DNA from: Salinivirga cyanobacteriivorans | Lineage (GTDB): Bacteria; Bacteroidota; Bacteroidia; Bacteroidales; Salinivirgaceae | NCBI RefSeq assembly: GCF_001443605.1 | Contig: NZ_CP013118.1 | Coordinates: 2,599,501 to 2,663,500 of the forward strand | Length of the DNA stretch: 64,000 nucleotides | Reading direction: 5' to 3' | Shown here: piece after piece, positions 1 to 8,670 of the stretch | Layout: every line of letters starts with the position of its first letter | Position numbering within the stretch: position 1 is the stretch's first letter | Made by a program: the position numbers and the translations under genes | Notes under the pieces: generated by a model | Seen by the model: only the letters and a program-made list of their open reading frames with translations | Database searches by the model: none | What the model was told of the DNA's origin: nothing

Positions 1-2
1 GC

Positions 3-1133
3 GAGACTTACATGCGCACTGTCGAAGGCAATCGACGAAAGGTTTATTTCTTTGCAATATTACTTTCCCGTTCACGGCATAAATTTGTTTATTTTCAAGA
101 AAGGCCCTTCACTGCTACTGATGCGGTTTATGCTCATTTTCTTGCATTTGAGTTTTTTGGAGGCATCCCCCGAAAAATAATTTATGACCAGGACTGTGTT
201 TTCATAAAAGATGAAAACCTTGGCGATTATAAGCTGACCCATGAGTTCAACAGTTTTGTACAAAACCAGCCATTTAAAGCTGTTTTTTGTCGGAAAGCTG
301 ACCCTCAAAGCAAGGGAAAGATCGAGAATGTGGTCGGTTATATAAAGAACAATTTTTTAAGGGGAAGGCCCTTCAGGGGCATCAGTTTACTCAATGAGGA
401 AGGGCTGGCATGGCTTGCACGAACAGCAAATGCAAAAAAACATACCACTACCCACAAAGTGCCTTATAAAGAATGGAAAATCGAAAAACAATATCTTTTA
501 CCTTACAAAAAACAGCAATTGTCACATGAACAAACATTACGGTCGCATACCGTAAGAAAAAACAATACTGTTTTATTGCACAAAAACAGCTACCAGCTTC
601 CCCTTGGCACATACAAAGGGCCTGGTTCAAAGGTACTTTATTCCATAAAAGAAGGGAAAGTATTCTTTTACCGATCCTCCGGGAATAACGGGTTGATCAC
701 AAGTTATGACCTGTGCATAGGTGAAGGGGAATACCTGCGCAACACGGACTTTAGGCGCGATAAATCAAAAACACTTCCACAGACTTATGCCGAAGCACTG
801 GAAAGGTTGGGCAATACAGACAAAGCCAAATTTTACCTTGAACTGATCAAAAGCGATAAGTCAAGATACTACCACGACAACCTGCGGGCAATAGCCAAAA
901 AAATCACAGGCTTTACGCAACAGCATATCGATAAAGGCCTTGATTATTGCATGGAATGTCAATATTACAATGCGAACAGTCTCTATCAGGCCATAATCCA
1001 TATTGCAAACCAAGCAGAAAAGAACAGTAAAACGAAGGTAAACATAGAGCGCCCTCAAACCACTAAATTTATGGAAAAAGCTACTATTAAGGCCGACACA
1101 AGCAACATTAATACTTACGAAAAACTATTTTAG
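3..1133 (+). CDS. istA: IS21-family transposase IstA (5' end outside window)
   Basis: This is a DDE-type integrase-like transposase that acts with the IstB ATPase to move the element. The frame is open from the first bases, and the first methionine (position 12) lies inside the catalytic core, so the N-terminal helix-turn-helix and probably the first catalytic Asp are missing. The second Asp is in IIYDQD near residue 60 of the visible part. The catalytic Glu is in KGKIENVVGYIK near residue 103. The C-terminal part resembles the beta-barrel and tail of IstA proteins. The stop is two bases before istB. It belongs to a clearly different IS21 subtype from the istA at 18917. Confidence 0.88.
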   Translation, partial: ETYMRTVEGNRRKVYFFAILLSRSRHKFVYFQERPFTATDAVYAHFLAFEFFGGIPRKIIYDQDCVFIKDENLGDYKLTHEFNSFVQNQPFKAVFCRKADPQSKGKIENVVGYIKNNFLRGRPFRGISLLNEEGLAWLARTANAKKHTTTHKVPYKEWKIEKQYLLPYKKQQLSHEQTLRSHTVRKNNTVLLHKNSYQLPLGTYKGPGSKVLYSIKEGKVFFYRSSGNNGLITSYDLCIGEGEYLRNTDFRRDKSKTLPQTYAEALERLGNTDKAKFYLELIKSDKSRYYHDNLRAIAKKITGFTQQHIDKGLDYCMECQYYNANSLYQAIIHIANQAEKNSKTKVNIERPQTTKFMEKATIKADTSNINTYEKLF

Positions 1134-1135
1134 CC

Positions 1136-1894
1136 ATGGAACGAATCAAACAAATCAAGCAATACGCCGACAAACTCAGGCTGACCAAACTAAGAAACAA
1201 CGCTGATAAAATGGTGCACCAGGCACAGATCGACAGCCCTTCTTATCTGGAATATACCCATGAACTCCTTTATCAGGAAATCTTACAACGCCGAAAAAAC
1301 GATTACGAAAGAAGGTTGAAAATGGCGCGCCTTCCTAAATCTCACGACCTTGATCAATATGACTTTAACTTTGCCAATGGCATTACCAGGCCACAATTAA
1401 AAGAGCTAAGGGAATTATTGTGGATGGAGCAAAATTACAATGTCATCTTGATGGGTCCCTCAGGTACAGGCAAAACTTTTTTGGCCGCTGGACTTATATA
1501 TCAAGCAATCACATCGGGATATAAAGCATATTTTATGACCATGGAAGACATTATCAACACCATAAAAATGAAGGAAATGGTATCATCTGCACTGGCCACT
1601 TACAATCGTCTTTTAAAAGCTCATTTGATAGCTATTGACGATATTATGCTTATGCCCATTAAAAAGCATGAAGCCGTCGCTTTCTTTAACCTGATCAATC
1701 AACTACATGAACAGTGCTCCATAATTATTACCACCAATAAATCGCCTAAACAATGGGCGGAAACCCTCGATGATGAGGTATTAACATCTGCCTTGTTAGA
1801 CAGGATACTTTACCGCTGTGAAGTAATCAAGCTATCAGGTAGTAGTTATCGCATGGAGAACAGGCAAACCATATTTAAAGAGGAAAAATCATAA
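1136..1894 (+). CDS. istB: IS21-family helper ATPase IstB
   Basis: This is a DnaC-like AAA+ ATPase that assembles on target DNA and activates IstA. The 252-residue length is normal for the family. The Walker A motif GPSGTGKTF is near residues 107-115 and the Walker B motif is in HLIAIDDIM near residue 165. An arginine-rich sensor region (LLDRILYRCEV) lies near the C-terminus. The gene starts two bases after istA and is presumably translated with it. The protein looks intact, but whether the element is active cannot be judged because its left end is not visible. Confidence 0.9.
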   Translation: MERIKQIKQYADKLRLTKLRNNADKMVHQAQIDSPSYLEYTHELLYQEILQRRKNDYERRLKMARLPKSHDLDQYDFNFANGITRPQLKELRELLWMEQNYNVILMGPSGTGKTFLAAGLIYQAITSGYKAYFMTMEDIINTIKMKEMVSSALATYNRLLKAHLIAIDDIMLMPIKKHEAVAFFNLINQLHEQCSIIITTNKSPKQWAETLDDEVLTSALLDRILYRCEVIKLSGSSYRMENRQTIFKEEKS

Positions 1895-2371
1895 CGCCCG
1901 GGTAATACCTTCGCCCTTTCGCTACGCTTCAGGGACGAAGGTATTACCCTCCGTTGTTACATAAAACAAACACAAATAATCAATGAAAAAGATAAATCAA
2001 AAACTGTACATTTACTTTTGCGAAAATTTGTACATTTTAAATTTGCAATTTACAATAAAACATGCAAAGACCAAAAACCGCAGTCAGACAATTCTTTCAA
2101 TAGTCCCAGCGCTAATTTCACTTTGTGAAACAATCATGATTAAAACAATTATTAAACACACACGCAGGAATGATTATTTTACATCATGCGGTTCCATCCC
2201 GATTGGCATCGCGACAGGTAATGACCATTGAACCGAACGAAGTGAGCTCATGAGCTTGCGAATAATATTTAAAATAAATATATGATAAAAATTATTTCTG
2301 CGCTACCGTTATTTCCCCGCTTGTGCTTTTTAAAAATCAGAAAATCGTATATTCGTACAAACTATACACGA
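1895..2371. other. AT-rich gap between IS21 remnant and VanZ-like gene
   Basis: Apart from the hairpin at 1901-1948, this stretch shows no recognisable gene. An 82-codon open frame at 1983-2231 has no family resemblance, a composition like translated AT-rich spacer, and no clear start signal, so I treat it as non-coding. The stretch probably includes the unrecognised right end of the IS21 element. Confidence 0.5.
1901..1948. terminator. Strong hairpin just after istB
   Basis: GGTAATACCTTCG at 1901-1913 is perfectly complementary to 1936-1948. The stem continues inward as CCCT/AGGG across a single bulged A at 1935, around a 13-base loop. It begins six bases after the istB stop. There is no clear U-tract, so it may be a transcript-end or protective structure, or part of the element end. 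Its function is inferred from position only. Confidence 0.45.
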
Positions 2372-2731
2372 ATGTCGCAGAAAACTTTCCGTATAATATT
2401 CTGGTTGCTAATTATCAGTTTTATAGTAATTTCAAGTATCCCCAACAGCGCGCTTAACCGTACGGTTCAGGCCGATAGCTTTACGTTTCGGCTCGATTAT
2501 GTATTGCATTTTATAGCCTATCTGGTAATTGGGGTTTTAGCAGCATTGGCCTATAAACCCAATTGGAAGGTGTTTTTGTTGCTTATTGTTTTTGCCATGG
2601 CAGAGGAAGGCCACCAATACTGGATTCCACACCGCACCATGAACCCCGTAGATTTTATGTTTGATGTTTTGGGTTTGGTGGTTGCGATGACGGGCTTTTA
2701 CGTAAAAAAATACATTCGGAAACAAATCTAA
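2372..2731 (+). CDS. VanZ-like family membrane protein
   Basis: This is a small integral membrane protein of about 119 residues with four hydrophobic segments. The VanZ-like signature is visible in EEGHQYWIPHRTMNPVD followed by FMFDVLG: an acidic pair, Gln, Arg and Asp inside predicted helices. The family was named for a teicoplanin-resistance accessory protein, but most members, including the short Bacteroidota ones, have no known function. I chose the ATG at 2372 because the 30 residues before it, reachable from an upstream ATG at 2282, are basic and non-homologous. It stands alone between the IS21 remnant and the OsmC-like gene. Confidence 0.75.
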   Translation: MSQKTFRIIFWLLIISFIVISSIPNSALNRTVQADSFTFRLDYVLHFIAYLVIGVLAALAYKPNWKVFLLLIVFAMAEEGHQYWIPHRTMNPVDFMFDVLGLVVAMTGFYVKKYIRKQI

Positions 2732-2932
2732 AGCACCTATAAATTGCTTTTTAACTCATACATATTTTTTATTTGTTTAGCAATAAGCAGGAAAAGAATT
2801 TATCGGGCTTAGGCATAGGAAAGGGCTGATTTTACTAAGTTTTTTGGGGAAGCTACCACAGGAGACAAGTAATAAAAAAACCGCCACATTCTCATGCAAC
2901 GGTTCTGGTGTATGTCTAAATAAAAAAACGGA

Positions 2933-3358
2933 TTATGATTCGGTAATTTTTATTTCGTGCGTAATAGGAATCACTTTGCGGTAAAAGTCACTTACGCCGC
3001 AATAGCGTTCCTGGCTGAGATTTACAGCTTTTTCGATCTTGTCTTTGGGCAGGTTTTTGCCTTTAAATTCATACACGATGTGCATTTTAATGTATTGCAC
3101 CGGATGTTCTTCGTTTTGTTCGCCTTCTACCTCTACATTAAAGTCATCGACTTCAACGCGCATTTTTTTAAGAATTGATATTACATCCATTCCTGTGCAG
3201 CCTACCAATGCTGCCAGCATAAGGGGTTTTGGGCGAGGCCCTTTGTCTTTTCCACCAACCTTCTCATCGGCATCTATCATGAATTTATGATTGCTAACTT
3301 CTGTCTCAAAAGCCATGTCGCCTTTCCAGTTTACACTGGCTGTTTGTTTCTTTCCCAT
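2933..3358 (-). CDS. OsmC/Ohr family protein
   Basis: This 141-residue protein belongs to the OsmC superfamily, thiol-dependent peroxidases that reduce organic or inorganic hydroperoxides in the cytoplasm. The two conserved redox cysteines are present, one in LVGCTGMDVISIL near residue 54 and one in QERYCGVSDFYR near residue 119. The length is normal for the YhfA/OsmC branch. It is a single gene transcribed away from the VanZ-like gene. Which branch it belongs to (general OsmC rather than Ohr) is inferred from the spacing of the cysteines. Its substrate is unknown. Confidence 0.85.
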   Translation of the reverse strand: MGKKQTASVNWKGDMAFETEVSNHKFMIDADEKVGGKDKGPRPKPLMLAALVGCTGMDVISILKKMRVEVDDFNVEVEGEQNEEHPVQYIKMHIVYEFKGKNLPKDKIEKAVNLSQERYCGVSDFYRKVIPITHEIKITES

Positions 3359-3491
3359 ATTTCGTATTTTATAAAGTTTTACAAGGTTCGTTATTTGATA
3401 AACACACTTTCAGACAAAACGTTTACAAACCCTATTCCAAAGAATAAAATATTTAGATATCTGGATATGCTTTTATAGCCAAATGGGCTGC

Positions 3492-4181
3492 TTATTCGTG
3501 TTTGTTGGGTTTATAATGGTAATTGATTACAGCCTCAGATATTTTATGCGTCGAGTGCATGTCGGGATGTTCAGGGTCATGGTCGTCTTCATCTTCTTCC
3601 GGTTCATCGGTATAGATTGCTTTTTTTCGCCACAAGATGGCCAGCATTATTCCGGCCAGCGCACCTCCTGCATGCCCTTCCCACGACACATTACCGTCTT
3701 GTGGTAAAACGCCCCAAACCATACTTCCATACATAAATACTATGATAAGGGCAAACGCTCCGAGGGTACGTTGCTTTTTTAAAAAGCCAAGCGTGGCCAG
3801 CATAAACGCTAATCCATAAATAATACCAGATGCTCCAAGGTGGCAGCCAGAACGGCCGAATGCCAATATGAGTAGGGCACTAACCAGCCAAATTGTCAGT
3901 ATTGCAATAAATAACCTTCGGGGCATGTAATAAAAAGTTCCTGCCACCAGAAAAAACATTGGAGGCAGGTTAGATAACAGGTGAGCAGTATCGCTGTGGA
4001 AAAAAGGGTACAGGAATATACCGAAAAAGTGTGACCACTCGCCGGGTAATATGCCCGGGCAAAATTCAGAATCAAAAAATTGTTGTATAATAAAAAGTAG
4101 CGCCACTGTAAAGCTAATCAGCATTGATACAAAAATGCTGTTGCGTACGTGTTTGCCTTCTTTATGTGTGCGTTCGTCCAT
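3492..4181 (-). CDS. Rhomboid family intramembrane serine protease
   Basis: Rhomboids cleave membrane-anchored substrates inside the bilayer using a Ser-His dyad. The catalytic serine is in GASG (Ser118) and the catalytic histidine in GHAGG (His170). The conserved HSDTAHLLSN segment (residues 62-71) supplies the oxyanion-side His and Asn. About six transmembrane helices are present. The C-terminus is a short acidic tail rich in Asp and Glu, then basic/polar residues. The ATG at 4181 lies 20 bases inside the 3' end of the upstream histidine kinase gene, so the two are probably translationally coupled. A link between the kinase and the protease is plausible but untested. Confidence 0.9.
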   Translation of the reverse strand: MDERTHKEGKHVRNSIFVSMLISFTVALLFIIQQFFDSEFCPGILPGEWSHFFGIFLYPFFHSDTAHLLSNLPPMFFLVAGTFYYMPRRLFIAILTIWLVSALLILAFGRSGCHLGASGIIYGLAFMLATLGFLKKQRTLGAFALIIVFMYGSMVWGVLPQDGNVSWEGHAGGALAGIMLAILWRKKAIYTDEPEEDEDDHDPEHPDMHSTHKISEAVINYHYKPNKHE

Positions 4182-6450
4182 TTAAAAGTTTTGCAGCCTT
4201 TTGTAGGAGCAGTTTTACATTTATGGGCTTAAAAAGTATCACATCAACCATGGTTGACAGGTCTTCTGTAATTTTACTTTTCGGCAGCGCTGTATAACCA
4301 ATTACAGGTAAATATGGTAATTTTTTTCGCACCTGCTCTATTTGTGTTTTGAGTAATGTGTTTTCTCTGAAAACATCTATAAGCAGCAGATCGCATGGTT
4401 GTTCATTCAGCACTGGCAATGCTTCTTCAAAGCTTGCTGCCCGTTTTATATTCAATTGATACTGATCGAGCAGTTCACCAACAAATTCTGCTGATTCGGC
4501 ATCGCTATCTACAATTAATACGTTTTTTCCCGGTGTGGGTGCAGATTGTATTGTTTCTGAGTGCTCTTTTTCAGTAATTGTAATTGGTATTGTCAGATCA
4601 AATCGCGTGCCTTTACCTCTTTCGCTTTTAACATTAATGGTTCCTCCGAGCAGGTCGATATACCCTTTCACTATAGCAAGGCCAAGCCCTTTACCCTGGT
4701 CATTTTTTTCTTGCGGTGCATGGGCACTGAAAAACCGGTTAAATATTCTTTGCAAATTAAGTTCATCTATGCCGGTTCCGGTATCTTCGACATACCCATG
4801 TAGCTTTTGGTCTTCAATTTTACATCCAAATTGTATTTCGCCCTCTGAGGTAAATTTTATGGCATTGCTTAACAGGTTAGTGAAAATCTGCAGCAGCTTG
4901 GTCCTGTCTGTTTCAATCAGCAGATGATCGGCATTGCAGTTTCTGGTGATTTTAACATTTGGCGACCGCAATGTTTTTTCACTTACCACAAGCGATTCAA
5001 CTTCTTGCATGAACGCGTCGATGTAGAATGCCTGTTTTTCTGTTTTAATGTTACCGCTTTGCAGTTGTGTGAGATCAATGAGTGCATGTATGAGTTGGAG
5101 AAGGTATTGGCCATTGTCATAAATTATACTCAGGTACTGTTGTTTTTTCTTCTCTTGAATATTGGGTTTGAGTTTCAAAATCTGACTGAATCCGGCAATG
5201 GAATTCAATGGCGATCTTAAATCGTGGCTGATATTGGCAAGGAAATCACTTTTTGCAGCATTGGCCCGCTCTGCTTTTCGCCGTGCTTTCCTTAAGTGTG
5301 TTTCGTATTCGTATTGCTGTGTAATGTCTCTGCCTATACTTGCTACAAGTGTTTGTTTATGCAGATAAATCGGAAAAATTTTTGTTTCAATATATCTTGA
5401 ACGGTTTGAATTGTTTGTAAAGCTGTGTCTGAGGTTAATTTTTGAGGTGGTGGTTTTATTATGCCTTATTTGGTCAATGTATTTTTTCACTTTTTCCTCT
5501 AATATTGAGGCTTCATCAGTATTTTTTATGGGCGTTTTTAATAGCTCCCAGTATACTTTATCTATGGCATCTCTGCGGTGAATGCCAGTATATTCTTCTA
5601 TTTTGATGTTCCACTGCAATATTTTTCCATGCGTATCAAAAATAGCAATGGCATCGGCCGATTGGTATAATAATTTTTTAAAGAGTTCTTCAGACGCAAT
5701 TAGCTGGCTTTGTATTGTCTCTTTGCTGTTGATTTCTCGTATGAGGTTGTCGTTTTTTGTTTTGAGTTCAGCGGTTCTTTGGATTACTGTTTCCTGAAGG
5801 TTTTCGGCATATTCACGCAGCATTTTTTCTTTCTGAATGCTTTCTACCTTGTGTTTATACAATATTTTACCAAAAACCCAGGCCAATAACATACATGCCG
5901 GAATTATGAAAAATTCGGTAAAGGCATCGTGATATTCGGAATTGTGCGGATAGTGCAGCACTGTAAAAACAGTGTAAATGGCCGCAAGCAAAATTGCGTG
6001 AAATATTTCTGACAAAATAAATGAGCTGCTGATGATAAAAATTCCAGCTACAAGTGTTAGGTAGCTCTGTTTGTAGTCCATACCTGAAATTACACCTATC
6101 CAAACGGCCCCATAGAGTAAAAAGACTGAAATCATTCGTTGTTGAAAGTCTATACCCGGCATTCTCTTACGGTGAATTATAATAAGCCCTGCAATACTAA
6201 TTGTTAATAACGATATATCAGCAATTATAAAGATTTCTATGAGGTTTTTTGCCTGCCATTTTTCAAAGTATACGATGTCACTCACCAATAAAACCAGTGA
6301 AAAGAATGATAAGAAATATAAGAGGTATTTTAATCGTGCGTAATTGGCATGGGTAATCAGACCCGCGGTTTTTTTCTGGTCAATTAAAGGGAGATCTGCC
6401 AGTGGGTTCTTCAGCTTTTGCCTTATTTCGTATATTGTATCAGAGAACAT
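4162..6450 (-). CDS. Membrane hybrid histidine kinase with PAS and receiver domains
   Basis: This 762-residue two-component sensor has about five or six N-terminal membrane helices (residues 40-195). A coiled segment (about 200-245) leads to a PAS domain (about 252-380). The HisKA domain has the phospho-acceptor His409 in NISHDLRSP. The HATPase domain (about 490-622) carries an N-box (NLLSNAIKF), a G1 box (DTGTGI) and a G2 box (GKGLGLAI). A C-terminal receiver (about 642-757) has phospho-acceptor Asp692 in LLIDVF and the conserved Lys in LFKP. There is no periplasmic sensor domain, so the signal is probably sensed in the membrane or by the PAS domain. No response regulator is adjacent; the only coupled gene is the overlapping rhomboid. 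Confidence 0.92.
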   Translation of the reverse strand: MFSDTIYEIRQKLKNPLADLPLIDQKKTAGLITHANYARLKYLLYFLSFFSLVLLVSDIVYFEKWQAKNLIEIFIIADISLLTISIAGLIIIHRKRMPGIDFQQRMISVFLLYGAVWIGVISGMDYKQSYLTLVAGIFIISSSFILSEIFHAILLAAIYTVFTVLHYPHNSEYHDAFTEFFIIPACMLLAWVFGKILYKHKVESIQKEKMLREYAENLQETVIQRTAELKTKNDNLIREINSKETIQSQLIASEELFKKLLYQSADAIAIFDTHGKILQWNIKIEEYTGIHRRDAIDKVYWELLKTPIKNTDEASILEEKVKKYIDQIRHNKTTTSKINLRHSFTNNSNRSRYIETKIFPIYLHKQTLVASIGRDITQQYEYETHLRKARRKAERANAAKSDFLANISHDLRSPLNSIAGFSQILKLKPNIQEKKKQQYLSIIYDNGQYLLQLIHALIDLTQLQSGNIKTEKQAFYIDAFMQEVESLVVSEKTLRSPNVKITRNCNADHLLIETDRTKLLQIFTNLLSNAIKFTSEGEIQFGCKIEDQKLHGYVEDTGTGIDELNLQRIFNRFFSAHAPQEKNDQGKGLGLAIVKGYIDLLGGTINVKSERGKGTRFDLTIPITITEKEHSETIQSAPTPGKNVLIVDSDAESAEFVGELLDQYQLNIKRAASFEEALPVLNEQPCDLLLIDVFRENTLLKTQIEQVRKKLPYLPVIGYTALPKSKITEDLSTMVDVILFKPINVKLLLQKAAKLLNGRTHT

Positions 6451-6566
6451 TCAATTCAATTAGTTAATAATATAAACGGACCCTTGATTGAAATATTGAG
6501 TCGTTACAATATTGTACGGAGCAAAAACAAAGGTGTATAAGAAAAAAGCATTGTTTTGATAAATGA

Positions 6567-8144
6567 TTAAAATTCGTTGGTCAAATGGAAATTAATGTCT
6601 GGGAATTTCTCTTTTGCGCGGTCTAAATCAAAAGCCGACTCTGCCAAATAAACGTCATTTCCATGCTTATCTTCTGCTACTTGTTTGTATTTGCGCTTTT
6701 TAAAATCTTCTATTTGCTCAGTGTTTTTGCTATCGAACCATACTGCTTTGTGAAATCCAACTGGCTCCCAGCGGCATTTTGCTCCGTATTCATGTAAGAG
6801 TCTGTATTCAATTACTTCGAACTGTAATGCTCCTACTGTTCCGATAATTTTTCGACCATTCATTTTTACAGTAAATAGCTGTGCTACACCCTCGTCCATC
6901 AGTTGGTCCACTCCTTTGGCCAGTTGTTTTGATTTCATGGGGTCGTCGTTCTCAATGTATTTAAACATTTCGGGCGAGAAACTTGGCAATCCTTTAAAAT
7001 GGAGTTGCTCATTTTCGGTAAGGGTATCGCCGATTTTAAAATTTCCCGTATCGTGCAAACCAATAATATCGCCGGGGTATGCCTCGTCTATTACTGATTT
7101 TTTGGAGGCCATGAAGGCAGTTGGGCTGCTGAATTTTATTTTTTTCCCATTGCGCACATGAAGGTAATTGGTGTTACGCTGAAATACACCACTACAAATT
7201 TTTATAAATGCAAGTCTGTCGCGGTGTTTAGGGTCCATGTTTGCGTGAATTTTAAACACGAAACCCGTAAATTTATTTTCATAGGCGTCCACGTGACGCT
7301 CTTCGGCTTCAGATGGGCGCGGTGTTGGGGCAATATCGATAAAACACTCCAGGAGTTCTTTTACGCCAAAATTGTACAACGCACTTCCGAAGAAAACTGG
7401 TGATACCTCTGCATTGAGGTATGTTTGGTTTTCGAATGGCGGATAAACGCCATTGACCAACTCAATATCGTCACGAAGCTGCTGTGTGTAGTCCTCTCCA
7501 ATATAATCAATAATTTCGTCGCTGTCGGCACTTATTTGTATGGGCTCTTCTGCTACTTGTTTGTCTTCTCCGGTAAAAATATTGAGTTTCCCGTCATACA
7601 TGTTATAAATACCACGGAGTCTTTTCCCCATCCCAACAGGCCAGCTTAGCGGACGTACTTTAATGTCGAGTTCGTTTTCAATTTCATCGAGCAGTTCAAA
7701 GGGGTCTTTACCTTCGCGGTCGAGTTTGTTGATAAATACAATTACAGGTGTTTTGCGCATACGGCAAACACGCATAAGTCTCCGCGTTTGGGCCTCTACA
7801 CCCTTGGCTGCGTCAATTACAACTATTACAGAATCAACTGCAGTAAGTGTACGGTAGGTGTCTTCGGCAAAGTCCTGGTGACCGGGTGTATCGAGTATGT
7901 TTATTTTAATGTCTTTGTATTCGAAGCCCATTACCGAGGTGGCCACAGAAATTCCACGTTGGCGCTCTATTTCCATAAAATCGGAGGTGGCACCTTTTTT
8001 TATTTTATTGGATTTTACTGCTCCGGCAACCCTAATGGCTCCGCCAAAAAGCAATAATTTTTCGGTCAATGTTGTTTTTCCTGCATCCGGGTGGCTTACA
8101 ATTCCAAAAGTCCTGCGTCTGTCAATTTCTCCTTTCAAACTCAT
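6567..8144 (-). CDS. prfC: Peptide chain release factor 3
   Basis: RF3 is a translational GTPase that removes RF1/RF2 from the ribosome after peptide release. The 525-residue length matches the family (529 in E. coli). The P-loop HPDAGKTT is at residues 18-25, the switch region RQRGISV and the G3 motif DTPGHQDF follow, and the G4 motif is NKLD. The C-terminal RF3 domains (about 380-525) include the MDEGVAQLF and GALQFEV segments typical of RF3 and not EF-G. The ATG at 8144 gives the canonical [16 protein letters not shown]-terminus. It is monocistronic and faces away from the repeat array. Confidence 0.96.
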   Translation of the reverse strand: MSLKGEIDRRRTFGIVSHPDAGKTTLTEKLLLFGGAIRVAGAVKSNKIKKGATSDFMEIERQRGISVATSVMGFEYKDIKINILDTPGHQDFAEDTYRTLTAVDSVIVVIDAAKGVEAQTRRLMRVCRMRKTPVIVFINKLDREGKDPFELLDEIENELDIKVRPLSWPVGMGKRLRGIYNMYDGKLNIFTGEDKQVAEEPIQISADSDEIIDYIGEDYTQQLRDDIELVNGVYPPFENQTYLNAEVSPVFFGSALYNFGVKELLECFIDIAPTPRPSEAEERHVDAYENKFTGFVFKIHANMDPKHRDRLAFIKICSGVFQRNTNYLHVRNGKKIKFSSPTAFMASKKSVIDEAYPGDIIGLHDTGNFKIGDTLTENEQLHFKGLPSFSPEMFKYIENDDPMKSKQLAKGVDQLMDEGVAQLFTVKMNGRKIIGTVGALQFEVIEYRLLHEYGAKCRWEPVGFHKAVWFDSKNTEQIEDFKKRKYKQVAEDKHGNDVYLAESAFDLDRAKEKFPDINFHLTNEF

Positions 8145-8218
8145 GCTTTGTCTTCTTTTTCTGCTGTAATAATGGTGGGACTATTTTATTATGCCGGTCA
8201 CCTTTTTTTATCAGGGTG

Positions 8219-8226
8219 CAAAAATA
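8219..8226 (-). promoter_or_regulatory. Possible -7 box upstream of prfC
   Basis: On the minus strand this reads TATTTTTG, matching the Bacteroidota -7 consensus TAnnTTTG, 75 bases upstream of the prfC ATG. No good TTTG -33 box was found at the usual spacing, so the call is tentative. Confidence 0.35.
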
Positions 8227-8345
8227 ATCATTTATCTGTATAGATGAAGTTATTTACGCTAAAATCAGGAAGTTCCTGAGCGGGGCGTATTTTGTGGTGA
8301 GCATAGGCCTTAAGAAAATGCTTGTCTTTTTAGTGCTAACATTGC

Positions 8346-8670
8346 AGTTGCGGTAAACCTAGAACACGGATTACGCTGTTAAAATTAGTTAGAAAATCTG
8401 TTTTGAGGTGTAATTCGCTTTCCAATAAATCACGCTGAGTTTTCGTAGAAATATCATAGATAAACTGATTAAGACGGATACCGCTAAAGCTATTCATCAG
8501 GGAAACTAAGTTGTCATGTCTGGTTTGAAAGATTGATAAAGACAAATCAATCAGTTTTATCTGCGTTCTATAATTCACAGATAAGCTTCGTTTATCTTTT
8601 GGTAAGCTGGCTTATTTGGTAGCTGCGGTAAACATAGAACACGGATTCCGCTGCTAAAATCAGTTATTAG
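8346..8670. repeat. GxxExxY array, module 1 (short type, split by IS)
   Basis: This is the first recognisable unit of the array. Positions 8346-8406 are a partial right-hand module (AACACGGATTACGCTG region). The box GGTGTAATT at 8407 then starts a unit of left module, short spacer and right module. It uses the variant left module (CGCTTTCCAATAAATC) also seen in module 4. The unit is interrupted at 8670 by the IS701-family element and rejoins at 10181. The minus strand holds an open frame of about 80 codons (GTG start) shared by all short units; I do not call it a gene. Confidence 0.8.

Larger units (their letters stand above)
1..1894 (+). mobile_element. IS21-family insertion sequence, 3' portion
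   Basis: The istA and istB genes lie two bases apart on the plus strand, which is the standard IS21 arrangement. The left end and the 5' part of istA lie outside the window. I could not identify a right terminal inverted repeat after istB, so the true right boundary is unknown and may lie beyond the hairpin at 1901-1948. This element differs in protein sequence from the complete IS21-family copy at 18648-21291, so the two are separate arrivals, not a recent duplication. Confidence 0.8.

Noticed and set aside
1983..2231. An 82-codon plus-strand gene after the IS21 remnant
   Set aside because: It shows AT-rich translated-spacer composition, no family pattern and no start signal. Part of it consists of codons around GAACGAAGTGAGC-type spacer sequence.
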